From Pseudomonas migulae (GTDB taxonomy: Bacteria; Pseudomonadota; Gammaproteobacteria; Pseudomonadales; Pseudomonadaceae): a stretch of 64,000 nucleotides of DNA. Location: contig NZ_JALJWR010000001.1 of NCBI RefSeq assembly GCF_024169315.1, positions 1,013,501 through 1,077,500 of the forward strand. Reading direction: 5' to 3'. Shown one piece after another: positions 1 through 7,847 of this stretch. Position 1 is the stretch's first letter. Each line of letters begins with the position of its first letter. The translations under genes and the position numbers were made by a program. Under the pieces are notes generated by a model that saw nothing but the letters and a program-made list of their open reading frames with translations, ran no database searches and was not told the DNA's origin.

Positions 1-75
1 GATTACGATGCAGCGCTTGATCAGTGCAACGCTGACAAGCTCGCGATCAAGTCATGGTCCGAGGCGCCTAGGTGA
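1..75 (+). CDS. 3' end of a gene cut by the window edge
   Basis: Frame 1 is open from the first base to a TGA at 73-75 and gives 24 residues containing DQCNADK. A QCNADK stretch near the C-terminus is something I associate with phage Rz-type spanins, so this may be the tail of a lysis gene, but 24 residues are too few to be sure. If right, the DNA to the left is phage-derived. Confidence 0.35.
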   Translation, partial: DYDAALDQCNADKLAIKSWSEAPR

Positions 76-169
76 GCCCTGGGCTTTTTGGCAACAACCC
101 ATCCCGGCGTTGCCGAAGCTGGCCAGCGGTTTATAGTCTTGGGTACTCCTCCTGGCGCAGGCTGCCGTC

Positions 170-394
170 ATGATCAAAGTCACGGTTGATTCAGAATGCC
201 GAATTCAAATTCCGCAACACCTGCGCGATGCGTTTCCTGCTGGATGCGCTGTCAGCATCGAAGTAGATCCCGAGGGTCGTCTTCTCATCTCTCCCCACAA
301 ATACTCTCTGGATGAGCTGCTGGCTGATACGCCACCAGATTCAATCATCCGTGAATGGGAAGCCATGCCTCCGGTAGGAAAAGAATCGAAGTAA
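170..394 (+). CDS. MazE-like (AbrB/SpoVT fold) antitoxin, no toxin partner seen
   Basis: The 74-residue product begins with a short beta-rich segment (MIKVTVDSECRIQIP) typical of the AbrB/MazE swapped-hairpin DNA-binding fold. It ends in a MazE-like toxin-binding tail (SLDELLAD, then REWEAMPPVGKE). MazE proteins bind DNA through the N-terminus and neutralise the MazF endoribonuclease with the tail. A mazF gene normally follows within a few bases, but here the next 60 bases are non-coding and lead into a LexA site and a umuD gene. It is therefore an orphan antitoxin or a regulator derived from one. The family call is by eye from motif layout. Confidence 0.65.
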   Translation: MIKVTVDSECRIQIPQHLRDAFPAGCAVSIEVDPEGRLLISPHKYSLDELLADTPPDSIIREWEAMPPVGKESK

Positions 395-457
395 ACGGTC
401 GCTGCCCATCAGGTTACTCGTCTCAATGCTCTTGGCGATTGCGTAATCCATCCTATA

Positions 458-473
458 CTGTATAGATGTCCAG
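458..473 (+). promoter_or_regulatory. LexA box (SOS operator) for the umuDC-like operon
   Basis: CTG, ten bases (TATAGATGTC), then CAG, matching the LexA consensus CTG-N10-CAG. It lies 18 bases before the ATG of the umuD-like gene. The position fits SOS repression of the four-gene operon downstream. Confidence 0.8.
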
Positions 474-490
474 TATTCGCGCGTGATTCC

Positions 491-931
491 ATGAAAGCAG
501 TTGATGTCCGCCCTCTTGTTCCGTCTGATGAACCCGAGCTAATGCAGCAGCTCGGCCAGCTAGCCTGTGGCTTTCCCTCACCAGGGCTCGATCACGAAGA
601 ACCTTCTTTGTCGCTCGATGAGCTTGTCGGCATGCGCGCACCCTCAATGTTCGTGGGCCGCGCAACTGGAAAATCGATGACGGGCAAAGGTATTTTCGAC
701 CGCGATTTTCTGATCATTAATCGAGCCCTGACGCCCGCCCAGGGCGATGTGATCGTTGCTCGAATTGGCAGCGAATTCACGGTGAAGACTTACACCATTT
801 CGAACGGTGTGCCGATGCTTCAGGCCGAAAACCCATCGTGCGCTCCTATTCGCGTGGGTGATGATGAAGAGGTCGAGATCTGGGGCGTTGTGACGTTCAA
901 CTTGCACCCACTGCGAGGAGCATTTGCATGA
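491..931 (+). CDS. umuD: UmuD-like S24 peptidase, error-prone polymerase accessory subunit
   Basis: 146 residues, the usual UmuD/RulA size. UmuD cleaves itself after RecA filament formation and UmuD' then joins UmuC to form polymerase V. The cleavage dipeptide is C26-G27. The catalytic serine sits at S62 (GKSMTGKGI) and the lysine at K99 (FTVKTY), 37 residues apart as in E. coli UmuD (S60/K97). The gene opens an operon behind a LexA box and overlaps the next ORF by an ATGA. Being on accessory DNA it resembles the rulAB cassettes of Pseudomonas plasmids and islands. The catalytic residues all appear present. Confidence 0.88.
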   Translation: MKAVDVRPLVPSDEPELMQQLGQLACGFPSPGLDHEEPSLSLDELVGMRAPSMFVGRATGKSMTGKGIFDRDFLIINRALTPAQGDVIVARIGSEFTVKTYTISNGVPMLQAENPSCAPIRVGDDEEVEIWGVVTFNLHPLRGAFA

Positions 932-1119
932 TTACTTTTCAGCAGCTTCTACAGATGAAGTGGTCGAGCGAGCAGTTGAAAATTTACATAGAAAACACCC
1001 TCACCGCCGACGAAATTATTGAGCTGAATAACCAGGGTGTAGAGCATCTCAATGCACTGAAATCGGAAATGGGCTGCCATCAACAACTCGGCCTGCTGGA
1101 ACCCAAGGATGACCAATGA
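928..1119 (+). CDS. small unknown protein between umuD and umuC
   Basis: A 63-residue acidic, probably helical protein with no family I recognise. Its ATG overlaps the umuD stop (ATGA, 928-931) and its stop overlaps the umuC start (ATGA, 1116-1119), so it is translationally coupled on both sides. In E. coli umuD abuts umuC directly. The coupling argues for a real gene acting with the polymerase, perhaps in assembly or control, but the role is inference from position. Confidence 0.6.
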   Translation: MITFQQLLQMKWSSEQLKIYIENTLTADEIIELNNQGVEHLNALKSEMGCHQQLGLLEPKDDQ

Positions 1120-2387
1120 AAAGATTTGGACTCGTTGATTGCCACTGTTTCTACGTATCCGCTGAACGCTTGTTTCGCCCTGAATTGCTGGGCAAGCCAG
1201 TCGTCGCGCTTTCGAATAACGACGGGTGCGCTGTGAGTCGGAGTGATGAAGCGAAAGCCCTTGGTGTGAAAATGGGCCAGCCTTATTTCGAGCTTCGCGA
1301 TCTCGTTGAGCGAAAAGGCTTGATCTGCGTTTCGAGCAATTACGCGCTGTACCAAGATCTGTCAAACAGAGTGATGAGCGTGTTGCGCAGGGAGGCGCCC
1401 CAAGTCGAAGTTTACTCAATCGATGAAGGGTGGCTGGACCTCAGTGGCATCCCTGATCGCGAGCTGGAAAGCTTCGGCAGACATCTCCGAGATACCGTTT
1501 ACCGCGAAGTCGGAATCCCTGTTGGTGTCGGCATCTCCACGACGAAATCACTGACCAAACTCGCGAATTGGGCGAGCAAAAAATGGAAGACAAAAACCAG
1601 CGCTGTGGTCGATCTCGTTGATCCCATTAAGCGGGAAAAGCTCCTTCGCTTCGCAGACGTTGGTGAGATCTGGGGCATTGGTAGACAGCTCAATAAACGC
1701 CTTGAGCTGATGGGCATTACGAAGGCGTGGGATCTGGCGACATTCGACAAAAAAACGGTGCGTAGGCATTTCAATATCAACGTTGAGAAGACGGCCCGTG
1801 AGTTGTCTGGTGAGTATTGCTACGAGCTGGAGGAAGACGTTACGCCCAAACAGATGATTGCGTGTACGCGTAGCTTTAGCCAGAGAGTGACGACACTAGA
1901 TGGCCTTCGCTCAGCAATATCGACCTTTGTTGCCAACGCTTCGCGGAAGCTGCGGGCACAAAATCAGTACGCAGCCTGTGTTCAAGTGTTCGTGCGGACT
2001 AGCCCTTTCGATACGAACAGTATGCCTTATGCCAGATCCGTGAGCATTCCCCTGGCGTATCCTAGTTTTGACACTCGCGACCTGATGGAGGCTGCACTGG
2101 CCGGATTGCAGCAGATCTATATTGACGGGCCAAAGTATGCAAAGGCCGGTGTGATTCTCTCTCAATTCTTCGACCCCGGCATGTTCACTGACGATCTTTT
2201 CGCACAGCCCAAGCGAAAAAACAGCGAACAACTAATGACAGTGCTCGACAGAATAAACATGATTCACGGGCGAGGATCTGTTCGCTTCGCGAGCGAGCCA
2301 GCTGTCGCGCCTTGGCAGATGAAGCAGCAGTTGCTTGGCAAAAATTACACAACCAGATGGGAAGACGTTATGAGGATCAACGCATGA
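1116..2387 (+). CDS. umuC: UmuC-like Y-family DNA polymerase (Pol V catalytic subunit)
   Basis: 423 residues, full length for UmuC/RulB. The N-terminal palm shows LVDCHCFYVS with the first metal-binding Asp and the FY steric-gate region, then VYSIDEGWLDL carrying the acidic catalytic pair. A helix-hairpin-helix-like segment (EIWGIGRQLNKRLELMGI) and the little-finger region follow. It performs translesion synthesis with UmuD'. It is the third gene of a LexA-controlled operon, joined by ATGA overlaps on both sides. RulB genes of environmental pseudomonads are often split by integrative elements; this one is intact. Confidence 0.92.
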   Translation: MKRFGLVDCHCFYVSAERLFRPELLGKPVVALSNNDGCAVSRSDEAKALGVKMGQPYFELRDLVERKGLICVSSNYALYQDLSNRVMSVLRREAPQVEVYSIDEGWLDLSGIPDRELESFGRHLRDTVYREVGIPVGVGISTTKSLTKLANWASKKWKTKTSAVVDLVDPIKREKLLRFADVGEIWGIGRQLNKRLELMGITKAWDLATFDKKTVRRHFNINVEKTARELSGEYCYELEEDVTPKQMIACTRSFSQRVTTLDGLRSAISTFVANASRKLRAQNQYAACVQVFVRTSPFDTNSMPYARSVSIPLAYPSFDTRDLMEAALAGLQQIYIDGPKYAKAGVILSQFFDPGMFTDDLFAQPKRKNSEQLMTVLDRINMIHGRGSVRFASEPAVAPWQMKQQLLGKNYTTRWEDVMRINA

Positions 2388-2968
2388 TTAACAGAGTAAT
2401 GGCCAATGAGCCTGACCTGCTGAAAAAGCTGCTGAATGCAATGCAGTACCACCCAAAATCGCCGGAGGGGTTGATTGATATCGAGCGTGTCAAAGACTAC
2501 GTATCAACACCGAGGCTGGCAGATTTTCATGTGCGCGGCCCACGTGGGGTCGTCATGGGAAGAGGTTATTTCGAAAAAACCGAGGAGGCTGATCCTGAGG
2601 TTCGCACGCATAATGGGGTGTCATTGACCGAAGTCGGCGACAGCTTTCTCAGCGAAAGAACGATGCTTGCTGACGGTCCACAGAAAACATATGCCATCTC
2701 TGTCTACGATCTCGAAGAGTTCAAACGAGGCAAGGATATCGTTCTGGAGGATGAAAACTCCGAGCACGATTTCGCTGATACGAATGTAGCGCAAATTCAA
2801 ATCTGGCCTTTTGATCCAGCAGAGCTGTCGGAAGAACAGCTGATCCTGGCGGTCGCCATCAGCTACTCGCCTAGGGATTGGCTAGTGAATGAACGCGTAG
2901 CCGGTGCAGTCGATGGTCTCATCCGTCCACTTGGCTTCTTCATCAACTGGGACAACATCAAGTTCTAA
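2384..2968 (+). CDS. unknown protein, fourth gene of the umuDC operon
   Basis: I take the ATG at 2384, which overlaps the umuC stop (ATGA), over an upstream in-frame ATG at 2312 inside umuC. That gives 194 residues of mixed, acidic sequence with no motif I recognise, ending in a hydrophobic/aromatic stretch (PLGFFINWDNIKF). The overlap implies co-translation with the polymerase and hence SOS induction. Function unknown. Confidence 0.65.
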   Translation: MINRVMANEPDLLKKLLNAMQYHPKSPEGLIDIERVKDYVSTPRLADFHVRGPRGVVMGRGYFEKTEEADPEVRTHNGVSLTEVGDSFLSERTMLADGPQKTYAISVYDLEEFKRGKDIVLEDENSEHDFADTNVAQIQIWPFDPAELSEEQLILAVAISYSPRDWLVNERVAGAVDGLIRPLGFFINWDNIKF

Positions 2969-3185
2969 CACGGCTTCGCCGTAAGCTGGCCAGCGGGTTT
3001 GAGGGTCGGTGCCGATCGCTCTAATGAAAGCCAGGTAAACCGCTACAACCCTATCCAATAAATCTACCCTGTCAAAAACGTCTCTATGCGAAATCAACAG
3101 ACCTATGGGCCATGCGAAAACCCAGATTTCTCGTAGCAGCTAACCATATCCAAAGCTTTTTTGTTGTCAAACAAGGGGTCTGAAC

Positions 3186-3542
3186 GTGAGTGCTGATGGA
3201 GAAAAACCGGTCGATCCGCTTGCGTCAATTCGGCACATGCTGCCCAACATCGAATCTGAAAATGCTTGGCTTGGTGAGAATTATCGAGGCTGGCAAAGCT
3301 TTGCGAACGCGATCAGGGTTGCTAGCGAAGATTGCGACACTGAAATCGTCTGCCGACCTGAACAAGGCTTCTTGCGAGTCGATTGCTTCTTTGCCCCTCC
3401 GCACATTAAAACGCTTGGTTATGCCATTGAAGCAGCGACAAGCCATATTTGTCAGCGCTGTGGCGAGTACCCCGCTACCAAAGAAGTGATCGATGGCTGG
3501 GTGTGGAAGCTTTGCCAAAGATGCATCAAGCAATCACGCTGA
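3186..3542 (+). CDS. small unknown protein with a C-terminal zinc-ribbon-like CxxC pair
   Basis: 118 residues read from a GTG at 3186; overlapping frames give less plausible proteins. The C-terminal third has HICQRCGEYPA and, about 20 residues later, LCQRCI: two CxxC pairs that could bind one zinc ion. The central part is mixed hydrophobic. It lies 217 bases after the umuDC operon and probably has its own promoter. No family recognised; a DNA- or RNA-binding role is only suggested by the cysteines. Confidence 0.55.
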   Translation: MSADGEKPVDPLASIRHMLPNIESENAWLGENYRGWQSFANAIRVASEDCDTEIVCRPEQGFLRVDCFFAPPHIKTLGYAIEAATSHICQRCGEYPATKEVIDGWVWKLCQRCIKQSR

Positions 3543-3677
3543 TTCTTACGCCCTGGGGACGTAACGCTGCGTCCGTTTTCAGAGGTTTGAAAATGCCAAA
3601 TGAGCCTGCTCTCAGTGGATTTTCAGGAACAATTTGGTAGCACATGCCGGCGTGTGTAAGCAGATTGTTCCAGGCGT

Positions 3678-3702
3678 AAAAAAGCCCGTTCTGAACGGGC
3701 CT
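3678..3702 (-). terminator. Rho-independent terminator of the 3709-4410 gene
   Basis: A perfect GCCCGTT / AACGGGC hairpin (3684-3700, loop CTG) with an A-run on the + strand side, so it reads hairpin then T-run on the minus strand, directly after the stop of the minus-strand gene. Confidence 0.8.
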
Positions 3703-3708
3703 TGATGA

Positions 3709-4410
3709 TCAACCTGTGATGCTCTTCCTGAGATCTTTGAACATCGCTCTGCCCTCATTCGCAGCAATGCGTCCATTGCGTGGACCTTCAATTTTACCTT
3801 GCCCGGTTACGTTGTCTTCCATGCATGCGCCAAGGGCTGACCACGCGGCGCGAATATCCAGCAGCTCGTCCACGGTATACAAGTCGTCACCCTTTAGCCC
3901 AGTGCGATGCTGATGCCTAAGGATTCTTGAGGAGATTTCCAAAATCGAGCTAATGATGGACTGTGCATCAACTCCATCGATTGGCCCTTTCGGGAAAGCT
4001 GGTTCGCTTCTCTGCCCCGTCATCGCACCCTTTATCAACCCTGCCTGGACTTCTATGATCGGCTCGATGATGCCGCTGAACTCACCTACTTTGGCCGATT
4101 GGTCACCTTGGGATGACCGAGTTTTCAGCAATGGTGTACCGCCAAGCTTTCCGGTAGCAGCTGACTCAATGAATGCCTTGTGAATTCTGCTGATCTGAAG
4201 GGCTCGCCATGATTCGAATTCGGAGGCTTTCTCAACGGGAATTTCTGGGTGGCTGATTGGCTCAATAAGATCGAATGAGGCGACTTGCTCAGTCGTGCTT
4301 TTGCGGACGCCCTTGAGGGGTTTCTGGTCCGCGTCGAAAGCAACAACGGCGGTAGAGACTGATTTGAGAATAACTACTCTGTCGCAGTTTTGAGTCATCC
4401 GAATATACAT
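3709..4410 (-). CDS. unknown protein, about 233 residues
   Basis: A minus-strand gene with a clear start: AATAAGGAG lies shortly before the ATG and a TATACT -10-like hexamer (with TTAGAA 16 bases upstream) sits further up. The protein is soluble-looking. The middle is glycine- and proline-rich, with a helical stretch VDAQSIISSILEISSRILRHQ and an end resembling a small helical bundle. I recognise no family. A terminator follows, so it is a monocistronic unit of the accessory region. Confidence 0.6.
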   Translation of the reverse strand: MYIRMTQNCDRVVILKSVSTAVVAFDADQKPLKGVRKSTTEQVASFDLIEPISHPEIPVEKASEFESWRALQISRIHKAFIESAATGKLGGTPLLKTRSSQGDQSAKVGEFSGIIEPIIEVQAGLIKGAMTGQRSEPAFPKGPIDGVDAQSIISSILEISSRILRHQHRTGLKGDDLYTVDELLDIRAAWSALGACMEDNVTGQGKIEGPRNGRIAANEGRAMFKDLRKSITG

Positions 4411-4512
4411 AACATGTTACTCCTTATTGTTGTTCTTATGCTTACAGTATAACACGTCATATTTAGGTTCTAACGCACACACATTAAAATAAGTAAATAT
4501 TTTTAATAAATT

Positions 4513-5103
4513 TCAATGTTGCGTTATTTTGTGACGCTTAATTATCTCTGAGAACGCTCTGCTCTTTTTGAAATCAGCAAATTCATCTTCGAAAGTGCAG
4601 TAGAAAGGCATGCCGCGTTTGTGATGGTAAGCAACCCACTCTTCATGTAACAACCGAGATCCGTCCTTCCTCGGTTTCTTCCAGGCGATTTCCGTACCAC
4701 GGCGCTGGAAAACAAAAAGAAATGCGAAGCCGCCCTGCTCTGTCACAGACTCATATTTACCGGGTTCGTCTTTCTCAAATGCGCCTTTGAGTTCAACAAG
4801 TATGTTGGTGCCTGGGATAATTGAGTCAGGTGTGTATCGATGCTTGCGAGTGTAATCAATCGTGAGCGGTTCGTACTCTAGGTTTACGAGATGCGTTTCA
4901 AACATTCTCAGCTCAAACCAGCTGGAGAATGGGATCGGCGGCTTCGGAATTTTGGTGATGCCATCAGGGGCAGGAGGAGCGGAATACTTAAGTCTGTTGT
5001 ACTCATTAAAATTAATTAATAACTGTTGCTTTTTAACCTCCATCGCGAAGCTTAGAAGCTCTTCACGCCCGAGAGATGCTAAATTCTCTGGGATCTGGAT
5101 CAA
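4513..5103 (-). CDS. T7 endonuclease I-like (phage gp3) Holliday-junction resolvase family protein
   Basis: 196 residues. The central segment follows the phage T7 endonuclease I plan: SSWFELRMFE (E64), YEPLTIDY, RYTPD (D93), then ILVELKG (E104, K106), and a later FLFVFQR strand. In T7 the catalytic set is E20, D55, E65 and K67 with the same final E-x-K spacing. Such enzymes cut branched DNA during replication and recombination. The N-terminal 60 residues, partly helical with a proline-rich linker, are extra. It sits between an unknown gene and a mobilization region, so it may resolve element DNA or degrade foreign DNA. Assignment is by motif only. Confidence 0.65.
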   Translation of the reverse strand: MIQIPENLASLGREELLSFAMEVKKQQLLINFNEYNRLKYSAPPAPDGITKIPKPPIPFSSWFELRMFETHLVNLEYEPLTIDYTRKHRYTPDSIIPGTNILVELKGAFEKDEPGKYESVTEQGGFAFLFVFQRRGTEIAWKKPRKDGSRLLHEEWVAYHHKRGMPFYCTFEDEFADFKKSRAFSEIIKRHKITQH

Positions 5104-5128
5104 TTATTGTTGGCAACTATTATTGGGA

Positions 5129-5404
5129 GGACATCTTACTACGTTATAATAAATTGAAAAGGATGGAGAGGCAATACTTTAACGATATATTTGCGAAAAA
5201 CATTGAATATAACGTTAAGTGAATTTATAATAGAAGAATGAAACGGAGGTCCTAAAAATCCTTTTAAAGCATGATTCTGACAGCCGGAAAGACGGCAAAA
5301 CGGACTTACGTTTCATCGAATTTGAAGTACAACTTTTGCCTAAATATACCTGGGCGCTGATAAACCCCGTTGTAGCCTCCGTGGGCTCCGGGGTTTTGTT
5401 TTAT
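5129..5404 (+). ncRNA. candidate structured RNA with its own promoter and terminator
   Basis: A gene-poor stretch of 338 bases. On the + strand TTGGGA and TATAAT (near 5147-5152) form a promoter-like pair 16 bases apart. Downstream, ATGAAACGGAGGTCC (5238-5252) pairs with GGACTTACGTTTCAT (5302-5316) in 12 of 15 positions, enclosing a GCCG-GAAAGA-CGGC hairpin (5283-5296). A terminator-like stem (ACCCCG / CGGGGT with an inner AGCC / GGCT) followed by TTTTGTTTT ends near 5404. Only tiny ORFs fit inside (19 codons from 5163). The role is unknown; its place beside the relaxase suggests control of the element. Confidence 0.45.
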
Positions 5405-5410
5405 TTGGGG

Positions 5411-5437
5411 GCAAAGAAAACCGGGAAGATCCCGGCT
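5411..5437 (-). terminator. terminator of the relaxase transcript
   Basis: CCGGGA / TCCCGG hairpin (5421-5435) with an A-run on the + strand, reading as stem then TTTTCTTT on the minus strand, just past the relaxase stop at 5442. Confidence 0.75.
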
Positions 5438-5441
5438 TTGG

Positions 5442-6890
5442 TTACGCCTCTAGCTTCAGATCTGGCTCATCGAGACCCTTGCAGAGGATTGTCAGATACT
5501 TCATTTGCTTTTTAACCTCTTCTTCAACATCCAGCTCCATAACATCTTCCAGGTCATCCTCAGAAAGGTCGAGCATGACTGGCACATTTAGCCGGTAGGC
5601 TGTATCTGGCATTTCATTCGACGGAGCCATCTCGTCGAACTCCACTTCAAGGCCATCAAAGAAATCATCAATCGCTCGTTTGATAATAGCGAGCATCATT
5701 TTCATTATTCTTGCGACACGCTCGGCCTCAATTTCGATTTCAACCTCGCTTCTGGATTTCTTTATTAGGCGCAAATGGAACGAGGCATTGAACCCCAGGT
5801 AGCTTGAGCCTGAATCTGCATAGAGGCCAAACAACCGCCCCCGATTCTTTACGTATGATCGTACGCGTGCGTTGTTGGATGGAAGCTTGACGTAGACACG
5901 CCGTAACGCAGTCATGCCTCCAGCCTCTTGGTACGTAGGCATGGTGCTCTTTGCGTTCTGTACGAGCGTGTAAGCTGTGGGAGGTAAGCCAAGCAAGGCG
6001 TTATCACGAGTAGGGCTGTAGTTTATGCCTTCTTTCAGAATCAGCTGGTCGAATGTAAAGCGAGTGGCTTTCAGCTTTGATCCAGAGATCCATCTCCCAT
6101 CTGGGCGGTTGAGTTTGAACAAAATTCCTTTAATGTGATCAGGGTTATTCGGCTCAGCTTTTACCTGGGTAAGGACTCCCCTTTCATTTAACTTCAGTAC
6201 TAGCTCCGAAAAAGTTTTTGGCTTGTCTTGCTTCCACAGGTCACCGAAAATCCCTCTGAGTATTTTTGCTTGATCGCTACCCTTTCTAAACAGGTCTCCA
6301 TTTTTGCCAAAGCACTGGTCAGGATTTTCAACGACCTTCAAATTATATTTCAGTTCAAGTTCTCTGCATGCCTCCCAGCCTTTTTTATATCCGTTGCTAT
6401 CACTAACGATAGAGAATTGAGGCGGACGAGGCTTTCCGTTTGGAGCAACATCTCCGTGAATCATCTGCGCTCTACAAGCCACTATGTGAATGTGTTGATT
6501 GTCAGTGTCGTTGTGAACGCTAGCAACCCATTTCGCGCCTTTTCCGTAACCCATCGCCTGCATGTAGTGTTTAGCGCAGTCCAGCAATTCCTTTTTACCA
6601 AGTGACTCGCCCTCAGCGAGCGAAAGAACATAGTGCGCAAATAGGTGCTTCGAAGAGCCTTTGTATTTTCCGGCGTGACCATTCAGTTCGTTCGCAATAG
6701 GAGATGTATCGACTTCGACGGTTTCAGTTCCGTCACTGTTCGTACTGCGAATGAATGGATCGTTAGCAATTATATTTCCGCCCAAGAATTCAACGAACGG
6801 ACGCTTCTCCCGATCTTTTTCCAATTCCGCAAAAATGTACGAGACCCGATTTTCCGAAGTCTCTGAATATTCCAATTGTTCATTAATCAT
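5442..6890 (-). CDS. MOBP-like relaxase (mobilization nuclease)
   Basis: 482 residues. The histidine triad motif HNDTDNQHIHIVACR carries H126, D128, H133 and H135, the metal-binding motif of relaxases that nick the origin of transfer and pilot the strand. Y18 in the N-terminal VSYIF is the likely nucleophile. A conserved-looking helix KHLFAHYVLSLAEGE precedes the triad. There is no helicase or primase domain. The start has a strong AAGGAG and follows the mobC-like gene by 22 bases. No type IV secretion genes lie in the window, so the element is probably mobilizable rather than self-transmissible here. Family subclass is by eye. Confidence 0.82.
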   Translation of the reverse strand: MINEQLEYSETSENRVSYIFAELEKDREKRPFVEFLGGNIIANDPFIRSTNSDGTETVEVDTSPIANELNGHAGKYKGSSKHLFAHYVLSLAEGESLGKKELLDCAKHYMQAMGYGKGAKWVASVHNDTDNQHIHIVACRAQMIHGDVAPNGKPRPPQFSIVSDSNGYKKGWEACRELELKYNLKVVENPDQCFGKNGDLFRKGSDQAKILRGIFGDLWKQDKPKTFSELVLKLNERGVLTQVKAEPNNPDHIKGILFKLNRPDGRWISGSKLKATRFTFDQLILKEGINYSPTRDNALLGLPPTAYTLVQNAKSTMPTYQEAGGMTALRRVYVKLPSNNARVRSYVKNRGRLFGLYADSGSSYLGFNASFHLRLIKKSRSEVEIEIEAERVARIMKMMLAIIKRAIDDFFDGLEVEFDEMAPSNEMPDTAYRLNVPVMLDLSEDDLEDVMELDVEEEVKKQMKYLTILCKGLDEPDLKLEA

Positions 6891-6912
6891 TTGTTGCTCC
6901 TTTTTATTATTT

Positions 6913-7281
6913 TTATTGTGTTAGGAAGCTTTCTATTGTTTCTATCTTCGAAGGCAGCCCTCGAATTGACTCCAGTACATCTTCAGGCAGGCTGTACTGT
7001 TGAGAGAACTGGACCAATACATGACCTGAGAATGCCAGATCCCCTAAATAAGCAGCAGCAGCTTGGATGTTGGGGTTGTTCGCCGTTGAGATTCTACCCT
7101 TGCTGCAAAACTCAAGGATCTTCTCTCTAAGAAGACCAGATATCGTTGGGTAACCCAATTCCTCGCTTACGCCTTTGATTACACTGAACTCATCCTGGGT
7201 TAAATACACCTTGAATGCCTTGCTCTGACGGATTTCTTTACGAGGTGCCCCGCCCTTGTTTTTAATCAATACCTTCGACAT
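6913..7281 (-). CDS. MobC-like relaxosome accessory protein
   Basis: About 122 residues from an ATG with GGTGAG upstream; an ATG at 7293 would add four residues. The N-terminus (KNKGGAPRKEIRQSKAFKVYL) followed by two helices fits a ribbon-helix-helix DNA-binding fold, and the C-terminal half is helical. Its position directly upstream of the relaxase and in the same direction is that of MobC proteins, which bind the transfer origin and help the relaxase nick. The assignment rests on context plus a basic N-terminus. Confidence 0.65.
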   Translation of the reverse strand: MSKVLIKNKGGAPRKEIRQSKAFKVYLTQDEFSVIKGVSEELGYPTISGLLREKILEFCSKGRISTANNPNIQAAAAYLGDLAFSGHVLVQFSQQYSLPEDVLESIRGLPSKIETIESFLTQ

Positions 7282-7293
7282 GTCGCTCACCAT

Positions 7294-7847
7294 TTATTAT
7301 TTTTATTTTTGGCTTTTAGTTTTTTGATTTGAATTGCGCAGAACCCGGAGGGTTTGAGCAGAAGCCGTCGAACGCCCAGTGGATCGAGGAACGAGGTATC
7401 ACGGGGCTGTGAGACATAGCTTGCATTTCGAGTCAATAAAAATATTATATCACTTTAGTATTGACTTTTTTGAAGCTTTATTAATTTTTAATAATTATTT
7501 TCTTGCAATCTATCCTCTTTCTACTATGCTTTGAGGAAGGTGATGGTTTTCATAGCGTAAAGTCGGCTCTTTCCCACATACGTGTTTGAGCCAGCTAACG
7601 CTGAAATGGACCAGCAGGTTGGTGTGTAGCCCCAACCTCCCTTATGAGTCATGAAAATTAGAAGTGAAGTGCATGCCTGAAAACGTAGAACTGGCATAGG
7701 AAAAAGCGGAGTAACACGATGGAAGAGCATGCACTTTCAGTAAAACCTTTGCGTATTGAACCCCCAACGTCACACCCATTCTTCCGAATGTTGCGTGGAG
7801 CGTTTGGCCAAAAGCCCTGTGATTCAAGGCTTCAGGAGGCAACAAAA
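7294..7847. other. non-coding stretch upstream of mobC, candidate oriT region
   Basis: About 550 bases without a convincing gene, between divergent mobC and the GRP-motif gene. It has an AT-rich core (7430-7510) flanked by two small inverted repeats: AACCC-GGA-GGGTT near 7342 and a GGCTC / GAGCC stem enclosing ACA / TGT (7565-7592). Transfer origins usually sit just upstream of the mobilization genes and show this mix of AT-richness and hairpins. I see no nic consensus that I trust, so this is a location guess. The end (7719-7847) is the in-frame upstream extension of the next ORF. Confidence 0.35.

Noticed and set aside
3190..3489. 99-codon ORF overlapping the zinc-ribbon-like gene
   Set aside because: Alternative frame of the same DNA; the 3186-3542 frame has paired CxxC motifs and a more natural composition.
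3593..3640. 15-codon ORF with an AGAGG upstream
   Set aside because: Too short and without any context that would support a leader or small-protein role.
5238..5316. Possible known riboswitch (c-di-GMP class) in the structured stretch
   Set aside because: A GGAAAGACGGCAAAA stretch is reminiscent, but the core bases and second stem of that class do not line up, and no typical target gene follows.
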